From Acidicapsa dinghuensis (lineage in GTDB: Bacteria > Acidobacteriota > Terriglobia > Terriglobales > Acidobacteriaceae): 64,000 bases of DNA. The DNA lies in the NCBI RefSeq assembly GCF_025685685.1, contig NZ_JAGSYH010000004.1:1-64000 (forward strand), read 5' to 3'. The notes below the pieces were generated by a model. The model did no database searches, was not told the DNA's origin, and was given only the letters and a program-made list of their open reading frames with translations. How positions within the stretch are numbered: position 1 is the first letter of the stretch; every line of letters starts with the position of its first letter. Both the position numbers and the translations under genes were made by a program. This document shows, piece by piece, positions 26,715 through 34,939 of this stretch.

Positions 26715-27431
26715 GTGAGTGTACGAGCTGCCACACCTGCGTGGTTTCCGCGTCAGTGGAACCGGAAGAAAGTGATTGTTGCTGCGCTGATTGGGATTGG
26801 CGTTGTCCTCGTTGGTATGTGGTTGCTGGCGGCGGTTACGCTGGTGCTTTATCGATGGGTTGATCCGCCGACGACTGCGGTGCATGTGGAGCGGCGGTTT
26901 GAGGCGTGGGTTCACGACAAGCCGTATCACGAACGCTATGAATTTGTGCCGATGAACCGGATCTCGGTGAATCTGCAGCATGCGGTGGTGGCCGCGGAAG
27001 ATGCGCGGTTTTATCAGCATCATGGGTTCGACTGGCACGCGATGGAGCTTGCTGCCGAGAACGACATGGATGGTGGACGGCTGCGCGGCGGGTCGACGAT
27101 TACGCAGCAGCTTGTGAAGAATCTCTTCCTGGGGACGAGCCGTTCGCTGCTGCGTAAGGGAGTGGAGTTCACGCTGGTGCCGGTGGCGGAGCTGGTGCTG
27201 GGCAAGCGGCGCATTCTGGAGCTTTACCTGAATGAGGTGGAGTGGGGGCCGGGTGTGTATGGTGCCGAGGCCGCATGCGAGTATCACTATCGGACTTCAG
27301 CGCGGAACATCAGTGCGGAAGAAGCGGCACGGCTGGCGGCTGTTTTGCCTGCCCCGCTGAAGCGAAAGCCTGAGCGGATGAACCGTTATACGGGGATCAT
27401 TCTGGAGCGGGAGCGGCAGATGGGGTGGTAG
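26715..27431 (+). CDS. mtgA: Monofunctional peptidoglycan glycosyltransferase MtgA
   Basis: GT51 enzyme that polymerises lipid II into glycan strands without a transpeptidase domain. One N-terminal transmembrane helix (about 19-45) anchors the catalytic domain, which has AAEDARFYQHHG (catalytic Glu), RGGSTITQQLVKNLF and LELYLNEVEWGPGVYGAEAA. It is 238 residues with a GTG start. Its stop touches that of the convergent histidine kinase gene, leaving no space for a terminator. Confidence 0.92.
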   Translation: MSVRAATPAWFPRQWNRKKVIVAALIGIGVVLVGMWLLAAVTLVLYRWVDPPTTAVHVERRFEAWVHDKPYHERYEFVPMNRISVNLQHAVVAAEDARFYQHHGFDWHAMELAAENDMDGGRLRGGSTITQQLVKNLFLGTSRSLLRKGVEFTLVPVAELVLGKRRILELYLNEVEWGPGVYGAEAACEYHYRTSARNISAEEAARLAAVLPAPLKRKPERMNRYTGIILERERQMGW

Positions 27432-28805
27432 CTAGGCAGTGATAGCATCCGCGGATGGCAGGAGGATCTCGACGCAGAGACCGCCTGCGTTGTGGGCGCG
27501 GATTGTGCCGCCGTGCAGGCGAATAACGCGATCTGCGATGGCGAGGCCAAGGCCTGCGCCGCCGGACTGGCGGTCGCGGTCTGTACCGACGCGATAGAAG
27601 GGCCTGAAGATGTTGGCAAGATCGGACTCGGGAACGCCTGGGCCGTGGTCGTGGATGGATAGCTGGACGAAGGGCTTGCCTTGTTCCGTTACGTGCTGCA
27701 GATGGACCTCGACGGATGTTTCGGGCGGCGTGTAGCGGATTGCATTGCGCATGATGTTTTCTATCGCGCTGTGAAGCAGTTCGGGGTTTCCGTTGACGAG
27801 GAATGGCTGTTGTGCGGTGAAGCTGACGGCGTTGCTGCGGTCGCGTGATTCGAACTCTGCACTGCGCACGACGGATGCTACGAGATCGGTGAGATCGATC
27901 CGCTCTGTTTGCAATTCGCCGAGGAAGGTGTCGAGCTTTGCCATGGTCAGCATGCGGCCGATCATTTCGTCCATGCGGGCGAGATCCTGCTCGGCCTGAT
28001 CGAAGGCGGGATCACTGCCTTTGCGCTCGCGGACGATGTCGAGCGCGATATTGAGCCTGGCGAGCGGTGATCGTAGTTCGTGCGAGAGATCATAGGTGAG
28101 CTGACGCTGGCGAGATATGAGCTCTTCGATCTGAGTGGCCATGGTATTGAAGTCGCGCACCAGAGAGCCTAGCTCGTCATTGCGCTGCTCCAGCGCGTGC
28201 GAGGCACGTGTGCTGAGGTCGCCAGCGGCGAGACTGTGCGAGGCCTTGCGCAGATGCAGAACCGGATCGGTGAGATAGCGGGTGAGTAGGTAACAGATGC
28301 AGAAGGAGACGAGAATCGCGATGGAGACACGGGTGAGGACGGCAGCTTTGCTGACGGTGGAGACGGAGGTGGGAATTTCAGCGGCGTAGATGTATCGCTT
28401 GCCGCTTGTGCTTTGCAGCGGCACCGCGGCGCTGGCTACGTGATTTCGCAAGATGACTTGTGGTTTGCCGGTAGAGATAGCTCGTGTTATGTCATCGAGG
28501 AAGAGTGTGCAGCCTCCGTCGGCAATTGTGTTTCCTGCGTTGTCGGTGAGACAGGCATGCGTGTGGGTGCGATTGCCTAGATCCTGCATATAGGCAGTTG
28601 CCGCAGTTGCGCCGTGAAGCTCGGCCTCCTCGATTGCTGATGTGCCGGCGTAGCGGGCTATTTGCAGGATGTTCTCATGCCATGGAGACGAGGTGTGCTG
28701 CGGTTCGAAAATGAATGTTATTACGATAGCTACGACGATGGCGACAACAGTCGCCCAGAAACAGAGGAATATCTTCCAGAACAACTTGCGGATAGGCAGC
28801 TTCAT
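27432..28805 (-). CDS. CpxA-like sensor histidine kinase
   Basis: A 457-residue inner-membrane sensor. An N-terminal transmembrane helix (about 8-33), a periplasmic domain (to about 160), a second helix (about 165-185) and a HAMP segment precede the H-box SHELRSPLARLN, N-box ENIMRNAIRYTPP, DHGPGVP and GGAGLGLAIADRV ATP-binding motifs. The pattern SHELRSPL, the HAMP type and the neighbours suggest the CpxA group. Its start overlaps the response regulator stop by four bases. With the CpxP-like gene divergent, it probably monitors envelope protein stress. Confidence 0.88.
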   Translation of the reverse strand: MKLPIRKLFWKIFLCFWATVVAIVVAIVITFIFEPQHTSSPWHENILQIARYAGTSAIEEAELHGATAATAYMQDLGNRTHTHACLTDNAGNTIADGGCTLFLDDITRAISTGKPQVILRNHVASAAVPLQSTSGKRYIYAAEIPTSVSTVSKAAVLTRVSIAILVSFCICYLLTRYLTDPVLHLRKASHSLAAGDLSTRASHALEQRNDELGSLVRDFNTMATQIEELISRQRQLTYDLSHELRSPLARLNIALDIVRERKGSDPAFDQAEQDLARMDEMIGRMLTMAKLDTFLGELQTERIDLTDLVASVVRSAEFESRDRSNAVSFTAQQPFLVNGNPELLHSAIENIMRNAIRYTPPETSVEVHLQHVTEQGKPFVQLSIHDHGPGVPESDLANIFRPFYRVGTDRDRQSGGAGLGLAIADRVIRLHGGTIRAHNAGGLCVEILLPSADAITA

Positions 28806-29500
28806 CTTGCCTCGGATCGGACGGCGAAGAGATAGCCGCTGCCGCGAATGGTCTTGATGCGCTCGCCTGCGTCAGCTACCAGCGCCAGCTTGCGGCGCAC
28901 GTTGCTTACGTGGACGTCGATAACGCGGTCGAAGGGACCTAGTTTGCGACCTAGAACTGATTCAGTGAGATCGTCGCGCGTGAGCACCTGCCCGGCATGG
29001 TCGAGAAGCGCTTCGAGCAAGGTGAATTCCACGCTGGTGAGATCGATGCGCTTGTCTGCGATCCACGCTTCGCGTGCGGTGCGATCGAGACGCATGTCTT
29101 CGACGATCAAGGGAGCAGCGGCATTCTTTACATGCTGTGTGCGACGAAGAATCGCGCGAATGCGGGCGATCAGTTCACGGGGATTGAAGGGCTTGGGAAG
29201 GTAATCATCGGCTCCGATTTCGAGGCCTACGATGCGGTCCACGTCATCGCCGCGCGCTGTGAGGATGAGGATGGGAACGGCGGAGCGCTCTCGCACATGA
29301 CGCAAGACGTCGAGGCCCATCATACCCGGCAGCATGAGATCGAGGATGACGAGGGCGTAGTCCTGCGAGAGCACGAGGTCGAGGCCGCGCTGCCCGTTGT
29401 GAACTGCTTCGATCGCGAAGTCTTCTGAGTGAAGACGCTCGGCGAGAAGACGGCACAGGTCTACATCGTCATCAATGATCAGCACTCTGGCGATGGCCAT
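28802..29500 (-). CDS. OmpR/CpxR-family response regulator
   Basis: A 232-residue regulator with a receiver domain (IIDDDVDLCRLLAERL, phospho-acceptor Asp in LVILDLMLPGMMG near residue 53, Lys in LPKPFNPREL) and a C-terminal winged helix (VEFTLLEALLDHAGQVLTRDDL, DRVIDVHVSNVRRKL, IKTIRGSGYLF). It is paired with the CpxA-like kinase and divergent from the CpxP-like gene. A CpxR-box-like repeat lies in the shared upstream region, suggesting autoregulation and control of the divergent operon. Confidence 0.9.
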   Translation of the reverse strand: MAIARVLIIDDDVDLCRLLAERLHSEDFAIEAVHNGQRGLDLVLSQDYALVILDLMLPGMMGLDVLRHVRERSAVPILILTARGDDVDRIVGLEIGADDYLPKPFNPRELIARIRAILRRTQHVKNAAAPLIVEDMRLDRTAREAWIADKRIDLTSVEFTLLEALLDHAGQVLTRDDLTESVLGRKLGPFDRVIDVHVSNVRRKLALVADAGERIKTIRGSGYLFAVRSEAR

Positions 29501-29554
29501 GAAGGACTACTCCGACTCTTCATGGTAGTGCGTAGACGCGCGCAAATACTGGTC

Positions 29555-29569
29555 TTTACAAAACTTTAT
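29555..29569 (-). promoter_or_regulatory. CpxR-box-like direct repeat
   Basis: On the minus strand ATAAA-N5-GTAAA (plus strand TTTAC-N5-TTTAT), one mismatch from the E. coli CpxR box GTAAA-N5-GTAAA. It lies 55 bp before the response regulator start and about 76 bp before the CpxP-like start, so it could serve both promoters. Seen in sequence; function inferred from the E. coli system. Confidence 0.45.
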
Positions 29570-29645
29570 GCAGCTTAAACAAGCTTGACGGCACGTGCAT
29601 TGAGCCGGTGCTGGAATGAAGTTGCAAGCAGAAGGAGTTGTTGCG

Positions 29646-30116
29646 ATGAAGAGGATTATCACGATTTCAGTAGTTGTCGCGGTGCTGACGATTGCCGGCC
29701 TGGCAGTGGCAAGAGCCAATACGCGCGGATGGCATGGATGCATTGGTCATCGATGGGGGCATTGGGGGCCTGCGGCATATCTGGGGCATGAACTTGACTT
29801 GAGCGATGCGCAGAAGAAGCAAATTGCATCGATGTGGCAAACGGAAAAGCCTGCGGTCGCAGGGCTGGTTCAGGAGCTAGCGGCAGAGAGTCATGAGATG
29901 CATGGCGCAACAGCAAACGGCGCGACCGATGAAAGCAAGGTGCAGGAGATTGCGGCGCGGCAGGGCGTGACGCTGTCGAAGCTGATCGTGGAGAAGGAGC
30001 ACTTCACTGCGAAGGTTTACGCAAATGTGCTGACTGCAGAACAACGGCAGAAGGCAGACAAGCTGCAAGGCGAGTGGGGCGAACGGCTAGAGCATATCGG
30101 CAAGGGAATGGAGTAG
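29646..30116 (+). CDS. CpxP/Spy-like periplasmic protein
   Basis: A 156-residue exported protein (signal peptide MKRIITISVVVAVLTIAGLAVARA). It contains two LTxxQ-like elements, LSDAQKKQIASMW near residue 47 and LTAEQRQKAD near residue 135, in a helical, charged context typical of CpxP/Spy envelope chaperones. The region after the signal is rich in His/Trp/Gly (RGWHGCIGHRWGHWG), which could bind metal. The ATG at 29646 has AAGGAG 9 nt upstream. Divergent from the CpxA/CpxR-like pair, as cpxP is in enterobacteria, and directly followed by a membrane protein gene. Confidence 0.8.
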   Translation: MKRIITISVVVAVLTIAGLAVARANTRGWHGCIGHRWGHWGPAAYLGHELDLSDAQKKQIASMWQTEKPAVAGLVQELAAESHEMHGATANGATDESKVQEIAARQGVTLSKLIVEKEHFTAKVYANVLTAEQRQKADKLQGEWGERLEHIGKGME

Positions 30117-30890
30117 ATGATGACGAAATTTACGATGCTAACCAAGATCACTATGGCCGCGCTTGTTGCGCTGGCAATTGCGCTGTGGATACAGTGGCTT
30201 TCGGGCGATCCCTCCTATCCGAAATTTCCTCCGGGGCCTGTGATCTTTCTTGCAATTGTCGGGGTCATGGCATGGGGCAGGCGGTGGTGGTGGACGCCAG
30301 CGCTTGGTGCGCTGATTGCGTTGCTTGTAACGTCTGGTTCTTTTGCGCGGATGCCTGCGGAGATTGTTCGGCTGACACATCCCGGATCATTGGGACATTT
30401 TGCCGCGGGTATTTTTGTGGGCAAGGTGTTGCAGCTGGTTGCGCTTGTGGTGGCGGATGTGGCAGGTGTCGCTGCAACGATACAAAATTACAGACGCAGG
30501 ACAACCACGGGCGATGGCGCGCAGATGGCCTGCCGGTTTTTCGGCGGAATCTTCGTGCTGATGTGTGCGCTGGTGATGGCGGGCGGAATAGGCGACAGAT
30601 ATCACAATCTTATGCATCTTGTCTGGGGAGCTTTGGCGCTGGGAGTAAGTTTTCTAGGTGCCACTGCATCCAAACGGTATTGCATTGGGTCGGGATTGTT
30701 CTATCTGACGCTGGCGATGCTGGGGCTGGTGTTGGGAAATTCGGCGATGAACAGGGCATGGTATTTCGGACCGATTATGCTGCACACGGGAGACGATATC
30801 TTTCACCTGGTGCTTGGCTCGATCTTCCTTGCGATTGGGATTTTTTCCGGACGGGAGCAGAAGCTGCACACTCTGCAGCATGCCGAGTGA
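30117..30890 (+). CDS. Multi-pass membrane protein, DUF4383-like C-terminal half
   Basis: A 257-residue protein with seven or eight hydrophobic segments. The N-terminal half (to about 120) is unrecognised and Trp-rich (AWGRRWWWTPALGALIALL). The C-terminal half shows NLMHLVWGALALG, a YLTLAMLGLVLG helix and TGDDIFHLVLGSIF, resembling DUF4383. The start codon directly follows the CpxP-like stop, so the two are co-transcribed; it may be part of the envelope-stress regulon. A long alternative frame over the same stretch (30074-31141) was rejected. Confidence 0.7.
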   Translation: MMTKFTMLTKITMAALVALAIALWIQWLSGDPSYPKFPPGPVIFLAIVGVMAWGRRWWWTPALGALIALLVTSGSFARMPAEIVRLTHPGSLGHFAAGIFVGKVLQLVALVVADVAGVAATIQNYRRRTTTGDGAQMACRFFGGIFVLMCALVMAGGIGDRYHNLMHLVWGALALGVSFLGATASKRYCIGSGLFYLTLAMLGLVLGNSAMNRAWYFGPIMLHTGDDIFHLVLGSIFLAIGIFSGREQKLHTLQHAE

Positions 30891-31030
30891 TAGGCCTCGC
30901 TATGCAGATCGTAGTTTTCACAAAAAACTCTTGCAGAGAGCAGGCCGCCTGGCTTGCCGTGACGTTGCCTGCTCTGCTGAGCGCCCGATGTGTTGCAGGT
31001 GCTGATGCAGCAGATCTGTATCTGACGGTA

Positions 31031-31258
31031 CTACGCCTGACGACTCTGCGCCTGACGATGCCGGCGAATGAGGCGCAGCAACTGGAATTGGATAGCGATA
31101 TAAATTCCCAGAAACAGGCCGCGCAGAAAATGCACGGGTGACGGGCTTAGGCCAAAGGTTATGTCCAGACTTTGCGAACCTAATGAGACCAGCAAGCAGC
31201 AAGCGGCGAAGATTTGCAGGACAGCAATGCGACGGTCCTTGAACGAAGGAAGACACAT
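31031..31258 (-). CDS. Small two-helix membrane protein
   Basis: 75 residues: a short basic start (MCLPSFKDRR), a first hydrophobic helix (IAVLQIFAACCLLVSLG), a loop, a second helix (FLRGLFLGIYIAIQFQLL), then an Arg-rich tail (RLIRRHRQAQSRQA). GGAG lies 7 nt before the ATG at 31258. It is the third gene of the XRE operon (21 bp after the preceding gene). Function unknown; small proteins of this kind often modulate or anchor partners. Confidence 0.65.
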   Translation of the reverse strand: MCLPSFKDRRIAVLQIFAACCLLVSLGSQSLDITFGLSPSPVHFLRGLFLGIYIAIQFQLLRLIRRHRQAQSRQA

Positions 31259-31278
31259 GGTTGTTTCTCCAAGAGCAA

Positions 31279-31500
31279 TTAATCGTTGAAGTGATACCAG
31301 GCCATCGCGGCGAGCTTGACGACGACCATGGCGAGCAAAACGGACATCAATTCCCATGCGATGCGGTGATTGCGGATCAACTCGTACTCGAATAAACCAC
31401 CACTCACGATTGCCGCGGCCATTGCGGCAATGCTGGTCGAACGGCGTCGATGATCGAGGAATCGCTCATCGATGTTGATGCCCAGGATGCGACGTGTCAC
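31279..31500 (-). CDS. Small membrane protein downstream of XRE regulator
   Basis: 73 residues starting at a GTG that overlaps the XRE stop by four bases. A polar N-terminus (TRRILGINIDERFLDHRRRS) is followed by two hydrophobic segments (TSIAAMAAAIVSGGLF and MSVLLAMVVVKLAAMAWY). No family recognised; the XRE-plus-two-small-membrane-protein arrangement is found in other bacteria without a defined role. Confidence 0.65.
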   Translation of the reverse strand: MTRRILGINIDERFLDHRRRSTSIAAMAAAIVSGGLFEYELIRNHRIAWELMSVLLAMVVVKLAAMAWYHFND

Positions 31501-31709
31501 TCGGACTCCTCCAAGGCGAAAATTGCCTCTACCGGGCACTGAAAGACACGCGCCAGAAGCAGAGCCAGCGGCAGGCTCGGTACATATCGCCCTCGTTCGA
31601 TGGAAATGATGCTTTGTCGTGAAACTCCGACAGCATCGGCGAGATATTCCTGCGTCCAGTCACGCGCGGAACGAAGATCTTTCAGCCGATTTTGAATAGC
31701 GGGATTCAC
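31497..31709 (-). CDS. XRE-family HTH repressor, compact
   Basis: 70 residues comprising only a Cro/CI-type helix-turn-helix: LRSARDWTQEYLADAVGVS, RQSIISIERGRYVPSLPLAL, and a short tail ending ALEESE. This size matches the YozG-like single-domain regulators. The GTG start (31709) directly abuts two inverted repeats that overlap its own promoter, so autorepression is likely. It is the first gene of a three-gene operon. Confidence 0.88.
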   Translation of the reverse strand: MNPAIQNRLKDLRSARDWTQEYLADAVGVSRQSIISIERGRYVPSLPLALLLARVFQCPVEAIFALEESE

Positions 31710-31757
31710 GTAAAGCCTGCTTTACATGAAAGTAGGTCTTTACGCAGAAAATGTCAA
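31710..31757 (-). promoter_or_regulatory. Promoter with two operator-like inverted repeats for the XRE operon
   Basis: On the minus strand TTGACA (31752-31757), a 17-bp spacer and TACTTT (31729-31734) form a sigma-70-type promoter. The perfect repeat GTAAAGC-AG-GCTTTAC (31710-31725) lies immediately before the GTG, and a weaker GTAAAG-N5-CTTTC overlaps the -10. TGTAAAC occurs further upstream. A bound XRE repressor would cover the -10 and transcription start. Sequence seen; regulation inferred. Confidence 0.65.
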
Positions 31758-31811
31758 GCGAAGTTTACATTGGTTTCGATGTCGGATGACTTTCCGCATC
31801 GGTCAATGCAA

Positions 31812-34493
31812 TTACTCGACCTTGAGAGCGTCGACGGGATTGACTGCGGCAGCGCGTGACGCCGGCAAAAAGCTCGCCAACGCGGCGGCTGCAGCCAGGA
31901 TAAGAGGAACAACGGCGAAACTGATCGGATCAAGAGGGCTGACGCCGAAAAGCAGCGTCCTCATCAGGCGCGAAACCGCGAATGCGGCTCCGAGGCCAAT
32001 GACGATGCCGATTCCTGTCAGCATCATGGCAGAGCGCACGAACATCAATCGCAACTCACCCTTCTTTGCGCCAAGCGCCATGCGAATGCCGATCTCCCGC
32101 GTTCGCTGCGACACTGCATAGGAGATGACGCCGTAGATGCCGATGATGCCGAGAGCAAGCGCCATGGCGGCAGCAATTCCCAACATCAGCAGAGTGAAAG
32201 AGGTGCGTGCCAGAGACTTCGAATAGATCTCCTGCATGGTGCGTGGAGAGGCCACGGGCAGGCTGCCGTTAACACTCCAAACGGCTTGCTGTAGCTCGTT
32301 GAGGAGAGTTTGCGTGCCCGCACGTTTGCTGCGGACCGCGAAGGCCATTGAGCGAGGCGCGAACGTTCCCATCCAGGGGTTTTTGATCAATGCAGGCCAG
32401 TACACGATGGCAGGAGCGCCTTGATCAACGCCGTCATAGCGAACGTCGCGGACTACGCCGATCACTTGAAACCATGGCTCGCTCGGAGCCTCCCGCATAC
32501 GTTTGCCGATGGCAGCGCTGGCGCTTCCCCACTCTTCCCGGGCAAGGTTTTCCGACACGATCACCTTTGGCAGCAGGTTGTAGACATCATTCCAATCGAA
32601 ATCGTGCCCCGCAATCAGGCTCGTTCCGAGAGCCTGAAAGTAGCCGGGAGAGATGTAGTTATAGAACCGGATCGGAGGATCGCCTTGATAGATCTTTCCC
32701 TCCACATAGATAAGATTCCAGCCGTGTCCTACTCCCTCCATGGGCACCGTCTGGGCAAAACCAACTGAGGTCACGCCCGGAACGGAAGCAAGTTTGTCTG
32801 CAATGTTGTTCTGTACATGAACGACCATGCGCGAGTCAGCGACCAGAGAGTCTGGAATTGCGACGTGCAGAGTCTGCAAACTGGATGCATCCGTGAATCC
32901 CGGATCGACCATGCGGAGCTGCTGGAAGGTGCGGATCATCAGCATCGCGCAAACCAGCAGCACAAGAGCCATGGCTACCTGAGCCACAACCAGAATGTTG
33001 CGAGACCGGTGCCGCTCACGGCCCGCGCTGACGGTACGTGCTGCGCCAAGACTCACTCTGGTGCGGGTGAGCGCGTACTTCCATGCAGGGATTGCGCCGA
33101 AGAACAAACCTGAAAACAACGAGATAGAAAAGGTAAACAGAATTGAACCGGCGTCGAGCGAGATTTCGCTGATGCGCGGCAGATTTGCGGGACCGAGAAC
33201 AACGAGGAAGCGCAGGGCTGCCGCGGCTACGCCGGTACCCAATGCTCCCCCAAGCAGACCGAGCAGCGCACTTTCCAAAAGTAGTTCGCGCGCAATTCTG
33301 CCGCGCCCGGCACCCAGCGCCGCGCGAATAGAAAGCTCAAGCTGCCGCGCCTCAGCGCGCACCAACAGCAGATTGGCAACATTGACGCAAGCGATCAGCA
33401 GCACGATTCCAATCGTGCCCATCACGACCCAGAGAACACTTCCGACACTTCCGACCACTTCCGTTTTCAGGGAATGAAAGTCGGGGGTGATCTTCCATTT
33501 TACGTACCAGTGCGAATCGCTTCCGGGGCCGTTTGAGAATGAGTCCATCCAGATCGGAATCGTGCGCGCGATGTCCGCGTTCGCTTCGGGGATGGTCATT
33601 CCCGGCTTGAGGCGTCCAATTCCCTGAAGTCCGAATCCGGCGAGCTGTTGCTTATTGCGCTCAAACGCGAAAGGCACCAGGATATCGAAGTCGTGATCTA
33701 CGACGCGGAAACCGCGCGGCATGACACCGACAATCGTTCGCGTTTGAGAATCCACGATGATTGTGCGGCCAATGACGGAATGGTCTCCACCGAAGCGCCG
33801 CTGCCAGTATCCATAGCTGAGCATGATGCTCTTTGGGCCGTTGGGTATCTGATCTGCAGCGGTCAGCGCCCGACCCGCCAGCGGAGGAATTCCGAGTGTT
33901 TCGAGAATCCCGTCCGTTACGAGAACTGTATTCACTTCCTCAGGCCGCGCCAACCCGGTAACGTTTGCCTTCTGCGCTATCCATACTCCCAGCGATTGAA
34001 AGGTCCGGTTGTTTTCGCTGAAGGCGAAGTACATTGAAGCAGAGAGCGGCAGCCCTTTTTGAAAGTTCGCAAGACCCGCCGCACCCGGTGCGTTAAGCCA
34101 TAAAGAGACAAGCTGGTCGCTGTCGGGATACGGGAGCGGCTTCAAGAGTACGCTGCGAACGACGCTGAAGACCGCGGTATTGGCTCCGATGCCGATTGCC
34201 AGCGTAAGCAGAACGGTGATGGTAAAACCCGGTGACCTTCTCAATCGGCGAAGAGCAAACTTCAGATCCGCAAGAATTGACTCGAGCCTGGACCACTGCC
34301 AGACCTCTCGGCTCCGTTCCTCAAGAAGCGTCTGATTTCCGAAGGCGCGAAGAGCAGCCTGCCGGGCTTCGGCCCGGGGAAGATTTTCAAGGCGCATGAT
34401 CTGCTCAGTTTTCTCTTCGAGGTGCGCCTGTACTTCTTCCCCTAGCTCGTCATACATATCCCGTCGATGAAAGATTCGCCCTAACCAGCTCAT
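31812..34493 (-). CDS. ADOP-type MacB/FtsX permease
   Basis: An 893-residue membrane protein of the acidobacterial duplicated orphan permease type. A cytoplasmic N-terminal segment (MSWLGRIFHRRDMYDELGEE, about 1-80) precedes two MacB-type periplasmic core plus FtsX permease units: LRRLRRSPGFTITVLLTLAIGIGANTAVFS, LIACVNVANLLLVRAEARQLELSIRAALGAGRG and ISYAVSQRTREIGIRMALGAKKGELR. No ATPase gene is adjacent, as is normal for these orphans. It is preceded by a PadR regulator 12 bp upstream in one operon. The substrate is unknown. Its composition differs from neighbours: the plus strand is C-rich here while flanks are mostly G-rich. Confidence 0.9.
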   Translation of the reverse strand: MSWLGRIFHRRDMYDELGEEVQAHLEEKTEQIMRLENLPRAEARQAALRAFGNQTLLEERSREVWQWSRLESILADLKFALRRLRRSPGFTITVLLTLAIGIGANTAVFSVVRSVLLKPLPYPDSDQLVSLWLNAPGAAGLANFQKGLPLSASMYFAFSENNRTFQSLGVWIAQKANVTGLARPEEVNTVLVTDGILETLGIPPLAGRALTAADQIPNGPKSIMLSYGYWQRRFGGDHSVIGRTIIVDSQTRTIVGVMPRGFRVVDHDFDILVPFAFERNKQQLAGFGLQGIGRLKPGMTIPEANADIARTIPIWMDSFSNGPGSDSHWYVKWKITPDFHSLKTEVVGSVGSVLWVVMGTIGIVLLIACVNVANLLLVRAEARQLELSIRAALGAGRGRIARELLLESALLGLLGGALGTGVAAAALRFLVVLGPANLPRISEISLDAGSILFTFSISLFSGLFFGAIPAWKYALTRTRVSLGAARTVSAGRERHRSRNILVVAQVAMALVLLVCAMLMIRTFQQLRMVDPGFTDASSLQTLHVAIPDSLVADSRMVVHVQNNIADKLASVPGVTSVGFAQTVPMEGVGHGWNLIYVEGKIYQGDPPIRFYNYISPGYFQALGTSLIAGHDFDWNDVYNLLPKVIVSENLAREEWGSASAAIGKRMREAPSEPWFQVIGVVRDVRYDGVDQGAPAIVYWPALIKNPWMGTFAPRSMAFAVRSKRAGTQTLLNELQQAVWSVNGSLPVASPRTMQEIYSKSLARTSFTLLMLGIAAAMALALGIIGIYGVISYAVSQRTREIGIRMALGAKKGELRLMFVRSAMMLTGIGIVIGLGAAFAVSRLMRTLLFGVSPLDPISFAVVPLILAAAAALASFLPASRAAAVNPVDALKVE

Positions 34494-34504
34494 TGCAGAG
34501 CCTC

Positions 34505-34867
34505 CTAAGAATTCATTTCGCCCCTCTTGGGCCCCAGAACCATCTGAATGCCTTCCAGCATGCGGTCAAATCTCGAGATCTCTTTTTCGAGATGGAGCGA
34601 GCCGTTTTTCGTGATTTCGTAGACGCGCACCCGACGGTTGGTGGCGGACGAAATCGTCCATTCGGCCTTAACGAGTTTTGCTTTGAGCAATCGCTGCAGG
34701 GCGGGATACAGCGAGCCTTCCTCAACCTCAAGCAAGTTATTCGAGCGCTGCTGGATGTGCTGGACGAGGACATATCCATGCGCAGGCTGACGGCGGAGCG
34801 ACTCGAGAATCATCATCTCCAAAGCGCCAGGAAAAAGATCACGCGATATATTTTTGCTGTTTTCCAT
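34505..34867 (-). CDS. PadR-family transcriptional regulator
   Basis: 120 residues with a winged helix: DLFPGALEMMILESLRRQPAHGYVLVQHIQ, LLEVEEGSLYPALQRLLKAKLVKAEW, RRVRVYEITKNGSLHLEKEISRFDRM. The short C-terminal dimerisation helix is typical of the ADOP-linked PadR group. The ATG at 34867 is used; a TTG at 34930 would lie upstream of the proposed promoter. It presumably represses itself and the ADOP gene. Confidence 0.88.
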   Translation of the reverse strand: MENSKNISRDLFPGALEMMILESLRRQPAHGYVLVQHIQQRSNNLLEVEEGSLYPALQRLLKAKLVKAEWTISSATNRRVRVYEITKNGSLHLEKEISRFDRMLEGIQMVLGPKRGEMNS

Positions 34868-34889
34868 AAGGCATTGAGCAAACAAGCCT

Positions 34890-34918
34890 AGAGTAGACAA
34901 GTAAGCGGAAACAGTCAA
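34890..34918 (-). promoter_or_regulatory. Sigma-70-type promoter of the PadR-ADOP operon
   Basis: TTGACT, a 17-bp spacer and TACTCT on the minus strand. Transcription would begin about 16 nt before the PadR ATG, which also supports that start over the longer TTG frame. No clear PadR operator palindrome was identified. Confidence 0.5.
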
Positions 34919-34939
34919 TAGTTCGGTCAATCTGAGATG

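Noticed and set aside
30074..31141. A 355-codon open frame overlapping the membrane protein at 30117-30890
   Set aside because: Its translation is Cys-rich without any family pattern, while the 30117 frame has clear transmembrane helices and follows the CpxP-like gene directly.
34868..34930. N-terminal extension of the PadR regulator from a TTG
   Set aside because: A -35/-10 pair lies inside this stretch, and the extension is unlike the family.
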